Positions 6,242 through 13,183 of a stretch of 41,455 nt of DNA are shown here, one piece after another. Position 1 is the stretch's first letter. Each line of letters begins with the position of its first letter. Both the position numbers and the translations under genes were made by a program. The DNA is from Candidatus Uhrbacteria bacterium. GTDB lineage: Bacteria; Patescibacteriota; Patescibacteriia; SG8-24. The stretch lies in the NCBI GenBank assembly GCA_016205965.1, contig JACQSM010000023.1, forward strand, positions 1-41,455, read 5' to 3'. The notes under the pieces are model-generated. The model had not been told where the DNA came from. It saw nothing but the letters and a program-made list of their open reading frames with translations, and ran no database searches.

Positions 6242-7596
6242 TGTCCCTCAAACCCCGCGTTCCCGATTTCAAGGAGCTCCTGCGCAAGGTGCGCGAGACC
6301 CTGTTCCGGCGGGAAGACGCCAAGCTCGGGTCGCTGGTCGAAATGACCGGCGACGAAGAGATGTCGCATCTGCTGGACACGCTGCCGCTGAAAGAAAAGC
6401 GGCGGCTCTTTTTGGCATTGCCGCCCGAACGTCGGGTCCGGGTGCTCGAGCATTTGAGCGCCTACGGCTCCGGCGTGATCCTGGCCGCGCTGCCCAAGGA
6501 CGCCGTCGCCGTCATGATCGCGGCCGCCGAGTCCGACGACGCCGTCGATATCATCCAGATGCTCGACGACCCGATGCGCTCGAGGGTGATCGCCGATCTG
6601 CGCGTTGCCGACCCGCGCGGCCTCCTGCCGCTCTTGGGTTTCGACGCCGAAACCGCCGGCGGTCTGATGCAGACCGAGTTGGCCAAGTTCAAGCCGCAGG
6701 CCGCGATCGAGGAGGTCAGGCGCAGCCTGGCGCCCGGCGGCGGCAAACCCAAGAAAACCCAGGCGGTATACGTCGTGGACGATAACGACGCGCTGGTCGG
6801 CGTCGTACCGCTCATCCACCTGATCTCGGTTCCGGCGACGGCGACGCTGCAGGAGGTCATGACGGCGCCCTCCGTGACCGTGCCGGCGACGCTCCGCCAG
6901 GCCGAAGTCGCCCAGCTCTTCGACGATCACAACGCCACCGAATTGCCGGTGGTCGGGCCGCGCGGCCGGCTCCTGGGCCGGATCACGGCCGACGACATCT
7001 TCGAGGTCATGGAGAGCGAGTATGCCGAAGACATCGCCCGCTTGACCGGCGTGCCCGAAGACGACCGCATCACCGACCCGGTATTCGTGACCGTGCGCCG
7101 CCGTCTGCCCTGGCTGGTCGTCAACCTGGGCACGGCCGTGCTGGCCTCGTTCGTCGTCGGCTTGTTCCAGGCGACGATCGCCGAAGTCGTGATTCTGGCC
7201 GCGATCATGCCGATCATCGCCGGCATGGGCGGCAACGCCGCCACCCAGACGCTCGGCGTCGCCGTCCGGGCCATCGCCCTCGGCGAACTTCATCATTTGA
7301 ATACGAGGCGGGCCGTCGCCAGGCAGGTCGCCGCCGGCACGATCAACGGTTTGGTTACCGGGTTGATCATGGCCGGACTGGCTCTGGCCTGGACCGGCAA
7401 GAAGGATCTGGCCGGCGTCATCGCCGTCGCCATGACCGTCAATCTTTTCATCGCCGGACTGGGCGGCGCCGCCGTGCCGATCATCCTCAAGCGGTTCAAG
7501 ATCGATCCGGCCTTGGCCTCGTCGGTGTTCGTCACCACCATGACCGACTGCTGCGGATTTTTCGTCTTCCTCGGATTAGCCAGCGTGGTATTATAA
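6238..7596 (+). CDS. mgtE: Magnesium channel/transporter MgtE
   Basis: The product (452 aa) has the full MgtE layout: an N-terminal alpha-superhelical Mg2+-sensing domain (about 25-140), two CBS domains (about 150-270), a linking helix, and a C-terminal pore with five membrane helices (about 290-452). PIIAGMGGNAATQT (about 325-338) is the conserved pore segment. D437 in TDCCGFFVFLG corresponds to the pore aspartate needed for Mg2+ selection in characterised MgtE. It is co-translated with korD through ATGA overlap, which is unusual company. The link may simply be operon packing, although ThDP in KorB needs Mg2+. A second ATG follows directly at 6241. Confidence 0.93.
   Translation: MMSLKPRVPDFKELLRKVRETLFRREDAKLGSLVEMTGDEEMSHLLDTLPLKEKRRLFLALPPERRVRVLEHLSAYGSGVILAALPKDAVAVMIAAAESDDAVDIIQMLDDPMRSRVIADLRVADPRGLLPLLGFDAETAGGLMQTELAKFKPQAAIEEVRRSLAPGGGKPKKTQAVYVVDDNDALVGVVPLIHLISVPATATLQEVMTAPSVTVPATLRQAEVAQLFDDHNATELPVVGPRGRLLGRITADDIFEVMESEYAEDIARLTGVPEDDRITDPVFVTVRRRLPWLVVNLGTAVLASFVVGLFQATIAEVVILAAIMPIIAGMGGNAATQTLGVAVRAIALGELHHLNTRRAVARQVAAGTINGLVTGLIMAGLALAWTGKKDLAGVIAVAMTVNLFIAGLGGAAVPIILKRFKIDPALASSVFVTTMTDCCGFFVFLGLASVVL
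7586..7594 (+). promoter_or_regulatory. Extended -10 promoter for pduL
   Basis: TGG followed by TATTAT (five of six consensus) ends 8 bases before the ATG at 7603 and overlaps the last codons of mgtE. No good -35 is seen, as is common with extended -10 promoters. The expected transcript starts at or within a few bases of the ATG, and no Shine-Dalgarno is present. Confidence 0.5.
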
Positions 7597-7602
7597 CGCC
7601 GT

Positions 7603-8172
7603 ATGAGTGCCATCATTCCCATCGAAGTTTCGGCCCGTCACGTCCATCTTTCGCAGCGCGATCAGGACGTACTGTTCGGACCCGGCTATGCCATGAAGAT
7701 TTTGAAACCGCTGTCGCAGACCGGCCAGTGGGCGGCAGAGGAAAAAGTCGTCGTCAAGGGGCCGAAGGGGGAGATCGAATGTCGCGTCCTGGGGCCGTGC
7801 CGCAAACAGACCCAGATCGAACTGGCGCAATCCGACGCCGTCCGCATCGGCATCAAGGCGCCGGTGCGCTTGTCGGGCGATCTCAAAGGCTCGGGCGCAT
7901 GTTCCGTGGGCGGCCCCAAGGGGTCTGTCAATCTGCCCGAGGGCGCCATCGTCGCCTTGCGCCATCTCCATATTTCCGACGATGAAGCGGCCAAGATCGG
8001 CGTCAAAAGCGGCGACGTCATCGCCGTCAACGTCGCCGGCGACCGCGGCATGACCGTCAAACGGATCCATGTCCGCGTCGATCCCAGCTTCCGCATGAAC
8101 ATCCACCTCGATACCGACGAAGGCAACGCCGCCGGCCTGGGCATGCAGGGCGGCTCCGGCGAACTGGCCTGA
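7603..8172 (+). CDS. pduL: PduL-type phosphotransacylase
   Basis: The product (189 aa) is a PduL-family phosphate acyltransferase, which converts acyl-CoA plus phosphate to acyl-phosphate plus CoA. The two-lobed family pattern is clear: SARHVHLS (H13, H15) in the first half and LRHLHIS (H121, H123) in the second, the histidines that bind zinc, with NIHLDTDEGNAAG near the C-terminus. It begins directly with the catalytic domain and lacks the N-terminal encapsulation peptide of microcompartment forms, so it should act in the cytosol. With ackA 5 bases downstream it replaces Pta: acetyl-CoA goes to acetyl-phosphate and then acetate. Confidence 0.92.
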   Translation: MSAIIPIEVSARHVHLSQRDQDVLFGPGYAMKILKPLSQTGQWAAEEKVVVKGPKGEIECRVLGPCRKQTQIELAQSDAVRIGIKAPVRLSGDLKGSGACSVGGPKGSVNLPEGAIVALRHLHISDDEAAKIGVKSGDVIAVNVAGDRGMTVKRIHVRVDPSFRMNIHLDTDEGNAAGLGMQGGSGELA

Positions 8173-8177
8173 ACAAT

Positions 8178-9332
8178 ATGTATTTCATCATCAACTCGGG
8201 CAGCTCCAGCCTCAAGTTCAAGGTGTTCGGGCCGAAGCTGGAAGAGAAAGCGTCCGGCATCGTCGAACGCATCGGTTTGGCCGATTCTTTTCTGAAATAC
8301 GCCGTCGGCGGCGCCGAGAAGCGCCGCGATTTTTCCCAGGGCGTCGACGATCACAAAGAGGCGCTGCGTCACGTCTTCGCGGCGCTTGCCGATGTCGGCA
8401 TCAACGCCGCCGAGGTCTCTGCCTTCGGTCATCGCGTCGTCCATGGCGGCGAAGATTTCACCGAACCGACCGTGATCACCGCGGCGGTGTTAAAAAAACT
8501 CCAAGGTTACAACCGGCTCGCTCCGCTCCATAATCCGGCGAACTTGATGGGCATCGACGCCTGCCGCCAGATCTTGCCGAAAGCGCCCAACGTGGCCGTG
8601 TTCGACACCGCCTTTTACAAGACGCTGCCCGACTTTGCCTTCGTCTACGCGCTGCCTTGGGAGTATTACAAGAAGCACAAGATCAGAAAGTACGGTTTTC
8701 ATGGCATCTCGCACCGTTTCGTGGCCGAAGAGGCGGCGCGCCGGCTCGGCAAACCGTTCGGCAAATTGCGCATCGTGTCCTGCCACCTGGGCAGCGGCTC
8801 GTCGGTCACGGCGGTCAAGTTCGGCAAGGCCGTCGACACCACCATGGGCTTCACCCCGCTCGAAGGCCTGACCATGTCGACCCGCTGCGGCGACATCGAT
8901 CCGGCGATTCCGCTGTACCTGATGCGCACCTTCAAGATGTCCGAGGCCGAAGTCGACGACGTGCTCAACAAAAAGTCCGGTCTGCTCGGCGTTTCCGGCT
9001 ACAAGGACCTGCGCGAGGTCATGGCCGCGGCCGGAATTCCGACGCCGGGGTTCGTCTTCAAGAAAAAAGTTTCGGCCGAGGGCAAGTATCGGGCGCGCCT
9101 GGCGATCGAGATATTCTGTTACGACGCGGCCCGCTATGTCGGCCAATTCGCGGCCATCATGGGCGGCGCCGACGCCGTCGTCTTCACCGCCGGCATCGGC
9201 GAGCGCAGCGAATACATCCGCAAGAAGGTCATGGTCATGGTCTCGCTGCCCGGCCGTCCCAAAGTCATGGTCGTGCCGACCAACGAAGAATTGATGATCG
9301 CCCGGGAGACGAAAAAAATCCTTGCGCGATAA
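8178..9332 (+). CDS. ackA: Acetate kinase
   Basis: The product (384 aa) transfers phosphate from acetyl-phosphate to ADP, forming acetate and ATP. Family features: NSGSSSLKFKV (N6 binds Mg2+), the active-site arginine in GHRVVHGG, DTAFYKTLP, YGFHGISH, the HLGSGSS adenosine-binding loop, the second catalytic arginine in STRCGDIDP, and the final TAGIGERSEYIR carrying the metal-binding glutamate. The length is slightly under the usual 395-400. It is spaced 5 bases from pduL. With KorABCD upstream, it completes substrate-level ATP formation from a 2-oxoacid. Confidence 0.94.
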   Translation: MYFIINSGSSSLKFKVFGPKLEEKASGIVERIGLADSFLKYAVGGAEKRRDFSQGVDDHKEALRHVFAALADVGINAAEVSAFGHRVVHGGEDFTEPTVITAAVLKKLQGYNRLAPLHNPANLMGIDACRQILPKAPNVAVFDTAFYKTLPDFAFVYALPWEYYKKHKIRKYGFHGISHRFVAEEAARRLGKPFGKLRIVSCHLGSGSSVTAVKFGKAVDTTMGFTPLEGLTMSTRCGDIDPAIPLYLMRTFKMSEAEVDDVLNKKSGLLGVSGYKDLREVMAAAGIPTPGFVFKKKVSAEGKYRARLAIEIFCYDAARYVGQFAAIMGGADAVVFTAGIGERSEYIRKKVMVMVSLPGRPKVMVVPTNEELMIARETKKILAR

Positions 9333-9350
9333 AACCGCGTCTGCTATTTT
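9322..9350 (+). promoter_or_regulatory. Promoter TTGCGC-N17-TATTTT for the coiled-coil gene
   Basis: A -35-like TTGCGC (9322-9327) and TATTTT (9345-9350) are 17 bases apart, with an extended TG at 9342-9343. The -10 ends 10 bases before the ATG at 9361, so the message would be leaderless or nearly so. It overlaps the 3' end of ackA. Confidence 0.5.
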
Positions 9351-9360
9351 CCGGGCCGCC

Positions 9361-9681
9361 ATGACCCGGCGACATATGAACAACGAAGAAATCATCATTA
9401 AAAAGCTCATCGATATCGATGAGAAGCTCGGTAACGTCGTTACTCGGGATGAGTTCGGCGATTTTAAGGATTTCGTCACCACCCAATTCGACCGCCAGGG
9501 CGTCATCCTGCAACGAGTCGATCTTGAGGTGAAGGCCGCGCACACACGCCTGGGCCGGGTCGAAGATCGCCTCGATGGCATTGAAGAACATCTCGCTGGG
9601 GTAACCGAGCAGCTTGGTGGTCTGAACGATCGTTTCGATACGCATTTGCGGGAAAACGGCGACCGACCTCGGCTTGCCTAG
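9361..9681 (+). CDS. Coiled-coil hypothetical protein (106 aa)
   Basis: The protein is almost entirely helical, with heptad-like spacing from about residue 8 to 98 (KKLIDIDEKLGNVV, RVEDRLDGIEEHL, VTEQLGGLNDRF), so a coiled-coil oligomer is likely. Short proteins of this sort are common and uncharacterised in CPR genomes. The start at 9361 is preferred because a promoter places the transcript start just ahead of it. ATG 9376 is the alternative and would remove MTRRH; an in-frame TTG at 9322 lies inside ackA. No signal peptide or membrane span. The function is unknown. Confidence 0.6.
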   Translation: MTRRHMNNEEIIIKKLIDIDEKLGNVVTRDEFGDFKDFVTTQFDRQGVILQRVDLEVKAAHTRLGRVEDRLDGIEEHLAGVTEQLGGLNDRFDTHLRENGDRPRLA

Positions 9682-9682
9682 G

Positions 9683-9710
9683 AAAGAAAAACCGCCCCGA
9701 GGGGGCGGTT
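9683..9710 (-). terminator. Intrinsic terminator of the 302-aa membrane protein gene
   Basis: A 9-bp stem (9690-9698 with 9702-9710) and a 3-base loop are followed on the minus strand by TTTCTTT. The stem overlaps the TAA stop of the minus-strand gene. It lies between two convergent genes and may also slow read-through from the + strand. Confidence 0.8.
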
Positions 9711-10617
9711 ATGCTTTGAAGGGCCGGCAGACTTTTGCCTTGAGGGCCCGGTAGCGGAGCTTGATCGGCCGGCGGGCGGGGGTCGCAGGGCCGCCATCGC
9801 CGCAGAGCAGATAGTTGAGCGCGGCCTCGTCAGGCAGAGCGTACTTGGCCTCCTCGAGCTTTTTTGCGGCGGTGCCGGTTGCATCCATGATCAAGTTCAC
9901 CAAGGTGACGCCGGAGAAGACAGTGAACAAGCATGCCAGAGCAAAGCCGAAGGAATCGGCACCATCCAGGCCAACCAGCATGCCGATGCCGACGACGATG
10001 AGCAGCAGCAATGGCATGAACGCCAGGCAGAGGTAGCGCAGCGGCGTCTTCCAGCGCGGCAAGAAGATGCTGCCGTCGTTCTCGATGAGCGAATCGCTCG
10101 GACCGGGTCTCAGGTTGGCCCGCCAATCGATGCCGCGCATGCCCATGAGCAGCATGACCGTCACGATCACCAGCGAGACGACGTAGCGGATCGTCAGCAC
10201 AGCGCCGACGACCACCGGCTGCACCGTGTAGGCGAACAAGCGCCGCCGCCGCAGGGCGCATTCGTCGTGCGGGGCCGGGTCGATCATCATCGTCAGCCAG
10301 GGATAGTCCCAGCGCTCCTGCACCGGCTTGGGGAAACATTCGGCCGGAATCATGAAGTTGATTTCGGCCTTGGCGATTCGGTCGCCTTTGTCCGTCACGA
10401 TTTCAGCGCTGACATGCTCCAAACCCGGCTGACGAAATGAAACGTAAGTGCCACCATCGGACAGCGGCACTGTGTGGCCGTCGGCGCAGTAGACGTGAAC
10501 CAGGGCCGTCTTGGCACCCGATGCCTTGATGGCGTCCAGGGTCGCCTTGTCGACGCACCAGCGGATCGGCACTGACGGATTTTGAATCTCCTGCACATCA
10601 ACATGGAGCTCGAACAT
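9709..10617 (-). CDS. Membrane protein of unknown function (302 aa)
   Basis: I do not recognise a family. Residues 1 to about 115 look like a soluble, beta-rich domain with no signal peptide. Three hydrophobic segments follow, at about 127-160 (long enough for one span or a tight hairpin), 193-217 and 221-247, and then a basic C-terminal tail (RRPIKLRYRALKAKVCRPFKA). The N-terminus would therefore lie in the cytoplasm if the first span exits. The gene has a near-consensus promoter, an AGGAGGA ribosome site 3 bases before ATG and its own terminator, so it is a well-defined single-gene unit. Confidence 0.7.
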   Translation of the reverse strand: MFELHVDVQEIQNPSVPIRWCVDKATLDAIKASGAKTALVHVYCADGHTVPLSDGGTYVSFRQPGLEHVSAEIVTDKGDRIAKAEINFMIPAECFPKPVQERWDYPWLTMMIDPAPHDECALRRRRLFAYTVQPVVVGAVLTIRYVVSLVIVTVMLLMGMRGIDWRANLRPGPSDSLIENDGSIFLPRWKTPLRYLCLAFMPLLLLIVVGIGMLVGLDGADSFGFALACLFTVFSGVTLVNLIMDATGTAAKKLEEAKYALPDEAALNYLLCGDGGPATPARRPIKLRYRALKAKVCRPFKA

Positions 10618-10665
10618 GGCTCCTCCTATTGTCGAAGAACGTGAAACGGCGTAATTGCCGGCGAG

Positions 10666-10694
10666 AATATATCAGCGGCGTGTCTGAAAGTCAA
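10666..10694 (-). promoter_or_regulatory. Promoter TTGACT-N17-TATATT for the 302-aa gene
   Basis: On the minus strand, TTGACT (10694-10689) and TATATT (10671-10666) are exactly 17 bases apart, with an extended TG one base before the -10. The predicted start is near 10659, giving a leader of about 40 bases that contains the strong AGGAGGA site. Confidence 0.8.
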
Positions 10695-10696
10695 GA

Positions 10697-10733
10697 TAAA
10701 TAAAAGCCGCCCCTGAAGAAAATCCAGGGGCGG
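10697..10733 (-). terminator. Intrinsic terminator of the 99-aa gene
   Basis: A 9-bp stem (10707-10715 with 10725-10733) and a 9-base loop are followed on the minus strand by TTTTATTTAT. The next promoter's -35 begins only a few bases further on. Confidence 0.85.
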
Positions 10734-10772
10734 GCGAGAGGTTTTTGCCGGCGGCGGGACGGCCCAGCTTGG

Positions 10773-11072
10773 TCAGCGGCGCCGGCGGCGGTTGGGCTTG
10801 CTGGCGCCGGAGGACCCGCCCGAGAAGGTGGGCGTCCGCAGCGGCGGCCGCGTGTCGATGTAAACCAGCTCGCGCTGGCCGCCGCTGCGGACGGGCGGCT
10901 CGACCGCCGGCATTGCCGCCGCCTTCATCATGTCATCCCCCTGGGCTGCCTCGGCGGCCGCCTCCGTCTTGAGTTTGGTCTTGGCGACCTCCTTCTGCTC
11001 GCGCAGACGGCTGCGCAGGATGGTCTTGGGGCGGGCTTGGGCGGAAGGAACCTTCTTCTGGGCGTCGGGCAT
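10773..11072 (-). CDS. Basic low-complexity protein (99 aa)
   Basis: No family recognised. The protein is rich in Ala, Lys, Arg and Pro, probably disordered, and ends in a run of five arginines. There is a short hydrophobic-aromatic patch (RELVYIDTRPPLRTP, about 67-81) that could be a binding motif. Net charge is strongly positive, so nucleic acid or membrane-lipid binding is possible but unproven. The gene is convincing despite its odd composition because it has TTGACA-N17-TATCCT upstream, GAGGAG before the ATG, and a strong terminator downstream. Confidence 0.65.
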   Translation of the reverse strand: MPDAQKKVPSAQARPKTILRSRLREQKEVAKTKLKTEAAAEAAQGDDMMKAAAMPAVEPPVRSGGQRELVYIDTRPPLRTPTFSGGSSGASKPNRRRRR

Positions 11073-11124
11073 TTAAGCTCCTCGGTTCAGTCAGGCACGA
11101 TGCCGGACCGTATTGATTAAAGGC

Positions 11125-11153
11125 AGGATAGCATATTTTCCCGACTTTGTCAA
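11125..11153 (-). promoter_or_regulatory. Promoter TTGACA-N17-TATCCT for the 99-aa gene
   Basis: On the minus strand a perfect -35 (11153-11148) and TATCCT (11130-11125) are 17 bases apart, with an extended TG before the -10. The leader would be about 46 bases and carries GAGGAG. It is divergent from the lepA promoter. Confidence 0.85.
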
Positions 11154-11203
11154 GGATGTGACGGTAATATTTGGCTAAAATTAGCCTTATTCAAGCAAAA
11201 ACA

Positions 11204-11232
11204 TTGCCAGGCCAGCCAGTCAACCGTATAGT
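11204..11232 (+). promoter_or_regulatory. Promoter TTGCCA-N17-TATAGT for lepA
   Basis: The two hexamers (11204-11209 and 11227-11232) have ideal spacing. The -10 ends 21 bases before the lepA ATG, giving a leader of about 15 bases without a Shine-Dalgarno. The operon lepA, the 37-aa gene, recJ and RNase H would be driven from here. Confidence 0.75.
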
Positions 11233-11253
11233 GCTGTCAAAGCAAAAAGCCGC

Positions 11254-13056
11254 ATGGATCGGACTAGAAACTTCTGCATAATCGCCCACATTGACCACGG
11301 CAAGTCGACCCTCTCGGATCGGCTTATTGAAGTTACCGGCACGGTCTCCAAGCGCGACATGCAGCCGCAGCTCCTCGACCAGATGGATATCGAGCGCGAG
11401 CGGGGCATCACCATCAAGCTCCAGCCGGTCCGCATGCACTACAAATCCAAGGATGGCCAAGAATACCTATTGAATCTGATCGACACCCCCGGCCACGTCG
11501 ACTTCACCTACGAAGTCTCACGATCGCTGGCTGCCGTCGAAGGCGCGATCCTTCTGGTCGACGCCACCCAAGGCGTCCAAGCCCAGACCATCGGCAACCT
11601 CTACCTGGCGCTCGAACAGAACCTGACCATCATTCCGGTCGTCAACAAGATCGACATGCCCAGCGCCGAACCCGAGAAGGCTCGCGAAGAGCTTGTTCGC
11701 TTGCTCGGCTGCGCGCCCGAGGACGTCCTCTTCGCCTCCGGAAAAACCGGTCAGGGCGTTCCCGAAATTCTCGAAGAGGTCATCAAACGCGTGCCGCCGC
11801 CCAAGGGTGATCCGTCCAAGCCGCTGCGCGCCTTGGTATTCGATTCGTCGTACGACGATTACAAAGGCGTCGTCGCCTTCGTCCGCGTCATCGACGGCAG
11901 CATCAAGCGAGCCGACAAGATGCATCTGGCGGCGACCTCGACGACCAGCGAAACGCTCGAAGTCGGCTACTTCACGCCGAAATACGCGACCGCCGAATCG
12001 ATCACCGCCGGCGAAATCGGCTACGTCGTCACCGGCCTCAAAGACATCTCCGCCTGCCGCGTCGGCGACACCGTCACCGTGCCGGACTACAAAGCCAGGA
12101 ACGTCGTGCCGCTCGAGGGCTATAAGACCGTCAACCCGATGGTCTTCGCCGGCCTGTTCCCAGCCGAGGGCGACGAGTTCGACAAGCTGCGCGAGGCCAT
12201 GCTGCGGCTCAAACTTAACGACGCCGCGCTCCAGTTCGAGCCCGAGCATTCGCCGGCGCTGGGCTTCGGTTTCCGCTGCGGCCTGCTCGGCCTGCTCCAC
12301 CTCGAGATCGTCCAGGAAAGGCTCAAGCGCGAATATAATCTCGAGGTCATCGTGACCGTACCGTCGGTCGCCTACCGCGTCACCAAAACTTCGGGCGAGG
12401 TCATCGTCGTCAAGTCGCCGGCCGATCTGCCCGACCCGTCGTCGATCAGGCAGATCGAAGATCCGTGGATGAAAGTCGATATCGTTTCGCCGCGCGATCA
12501 CCTCGGCGCCATCATGGCCTTCGTCCAGGAGAAGCGCGGCCTCTACAAAGACACCGAATACCTGGGCAATGACGAAACCGGCCGGGTCATCTTGCATTAC
12601 GAAGTCCCGTTGTCGTCGCTCTTGGTCGATTTCTATGATAACTTGAAGAACGCGTCGTCCGGCTACGCCTCGCTCAATTACGAGTTCCTCGAATACCGCA
12701 AGGCCGACGTCGTCAAACTCGATATTTTGGTGGCCGAAGATCAGGTCGAAGCCCTGGCCTCGATCGTCTACGCCGATTCGGCCCAGCGCGTCGGCCGCCG
12801 CATCGTCGAGAAGCTCAAAGAGACGCTGCCGCGCCAGCAGTTCGAGGTCAAAATTCAGGCCGCGGTCGGCGGCAAGATCGTCGCTTCCGAGCGCATCACC
12901 GCCTATCGCAAGGACGTCACCGGCTATCTGTACGGCGGCGACGTCACCCGCAAGCGCAAGCTGCTCGAAAAGCAGAAGAAGGGCAAGAAGCGCATGATGA
13001 AATCGGGCCGCATCGACATCCCGCCCGAGGCTTACATGGCCGTACTCAAGAAATAA
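11254..13056 (+). CDS. lepA: Elongation factor 4 (LepA)
   Basis: The product (600 aa) is the ribosome-associated translational GTPase LepA/EF4, which acts in the cytoplasm during ribosome assembly and stalled translocation. G1 AHIDHGKST (11-19), the RERGITIK switch segment (48-55), G3 DTPGH (77-81) and G4 NKID (131-134) are all present. The rest follows the EF-G-like domains II, III and V and ends in the LepA-specific C-terminal domain (KKRMMKSGRIDIPPEAYMAVL). Length is as usual. The start at 11254 gives the standard N-terminus. Confidence 0.96.
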   Translation: MDRTRNFCIIAHIDHGKSTLSDRLIEVTGTVSKRDMQPQLLDQMDIERERGITIKLQPVRMHYKSKDGQEYLLNLIDTPGHVDFTYEVSRSLAAVEGAILLVDATQGVQAQTIGNLYLALEQNLTIIPVVNKIDMPSAEPEKAREELVRLLGCAPEDVLFASGKTGQGVPEILEEVIKRVPPPKGDPSKPLRALVFDSSYDDYKGVVAFVRVIDGSIKRADKMHLAATSTTSETLEVGYFTPKYATAESITAGEIGYVVTGLKDISACRVGDTVTVPDYKARNVVPLEGYKTVNPMVFAGLFPAEGDEFDKLREAMLRLKLNDAALQFEPEHSPALGFGFRCGLLGLLHLEIVQERLKREYNLEVIVTVPSVAYRVTKTSGEVIVVKSPADLPDPSSIRQIEDPWMKVDIVSPRDHLGAIMAFVQEKRGLYKDTEYLGNDETGRVILHYEVPLSSLLVDFYDNLKNASSGYASLNYEFLEYRKADVVKLDILVAEDQVEALASIVYADSAQRVGRRIVEKLKETLPRQQFEVKIQAAVGGKIVASERITAYRKDVTGYLYGGDVTRKRKLLEKQKKGKKRMMKSGRIDIPPEAYMAVLKK

Positions 13057-13060
13057 TTTT

Positions 13061-13174
13061 ATGGCGATGAAACTCCGCAGAAAGACCATCAAGAAAATCG
13101 TCTGGACGGTATTTTCGACGCTCGTGGTGGTGGTGACGATTTTGGGCACCATCGGGCCGGCGTTCACCGGCTGA
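13061..13174 (+). CDS. 37-residue single-span membrane protein
   Basis: A very short gene lies between lepA and recJ, 4 bases after the first and 9 before the second. The product begins MAMKLRRKTIKKIVW, a basic cytoplasmic tail, followed by a hydrophobic segment (about residues 13-32, WTVFSTLVVVVTILGTIG) and a short PAFTG end. The basic start suggests an N-in membrane anchor. Proteins of this size and shape are, from memory, recurrent in CPR genomes but have no assigned function. Position, start codon, stop and composition all support a real gene. Confidence 0.65.
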   Translation: MAMKLRRKTIKKIVWTVFSTLVVVVTILGTIGPAFTG

Positions 13175-13183
13175 TAGCGTCCT

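Noticed and set aside
11173..11186. Short hairpin upstream of the lepA promoter
   Set aside because: Stem of about 5-6 weak pairs, before the promoter and with no gene ending there.
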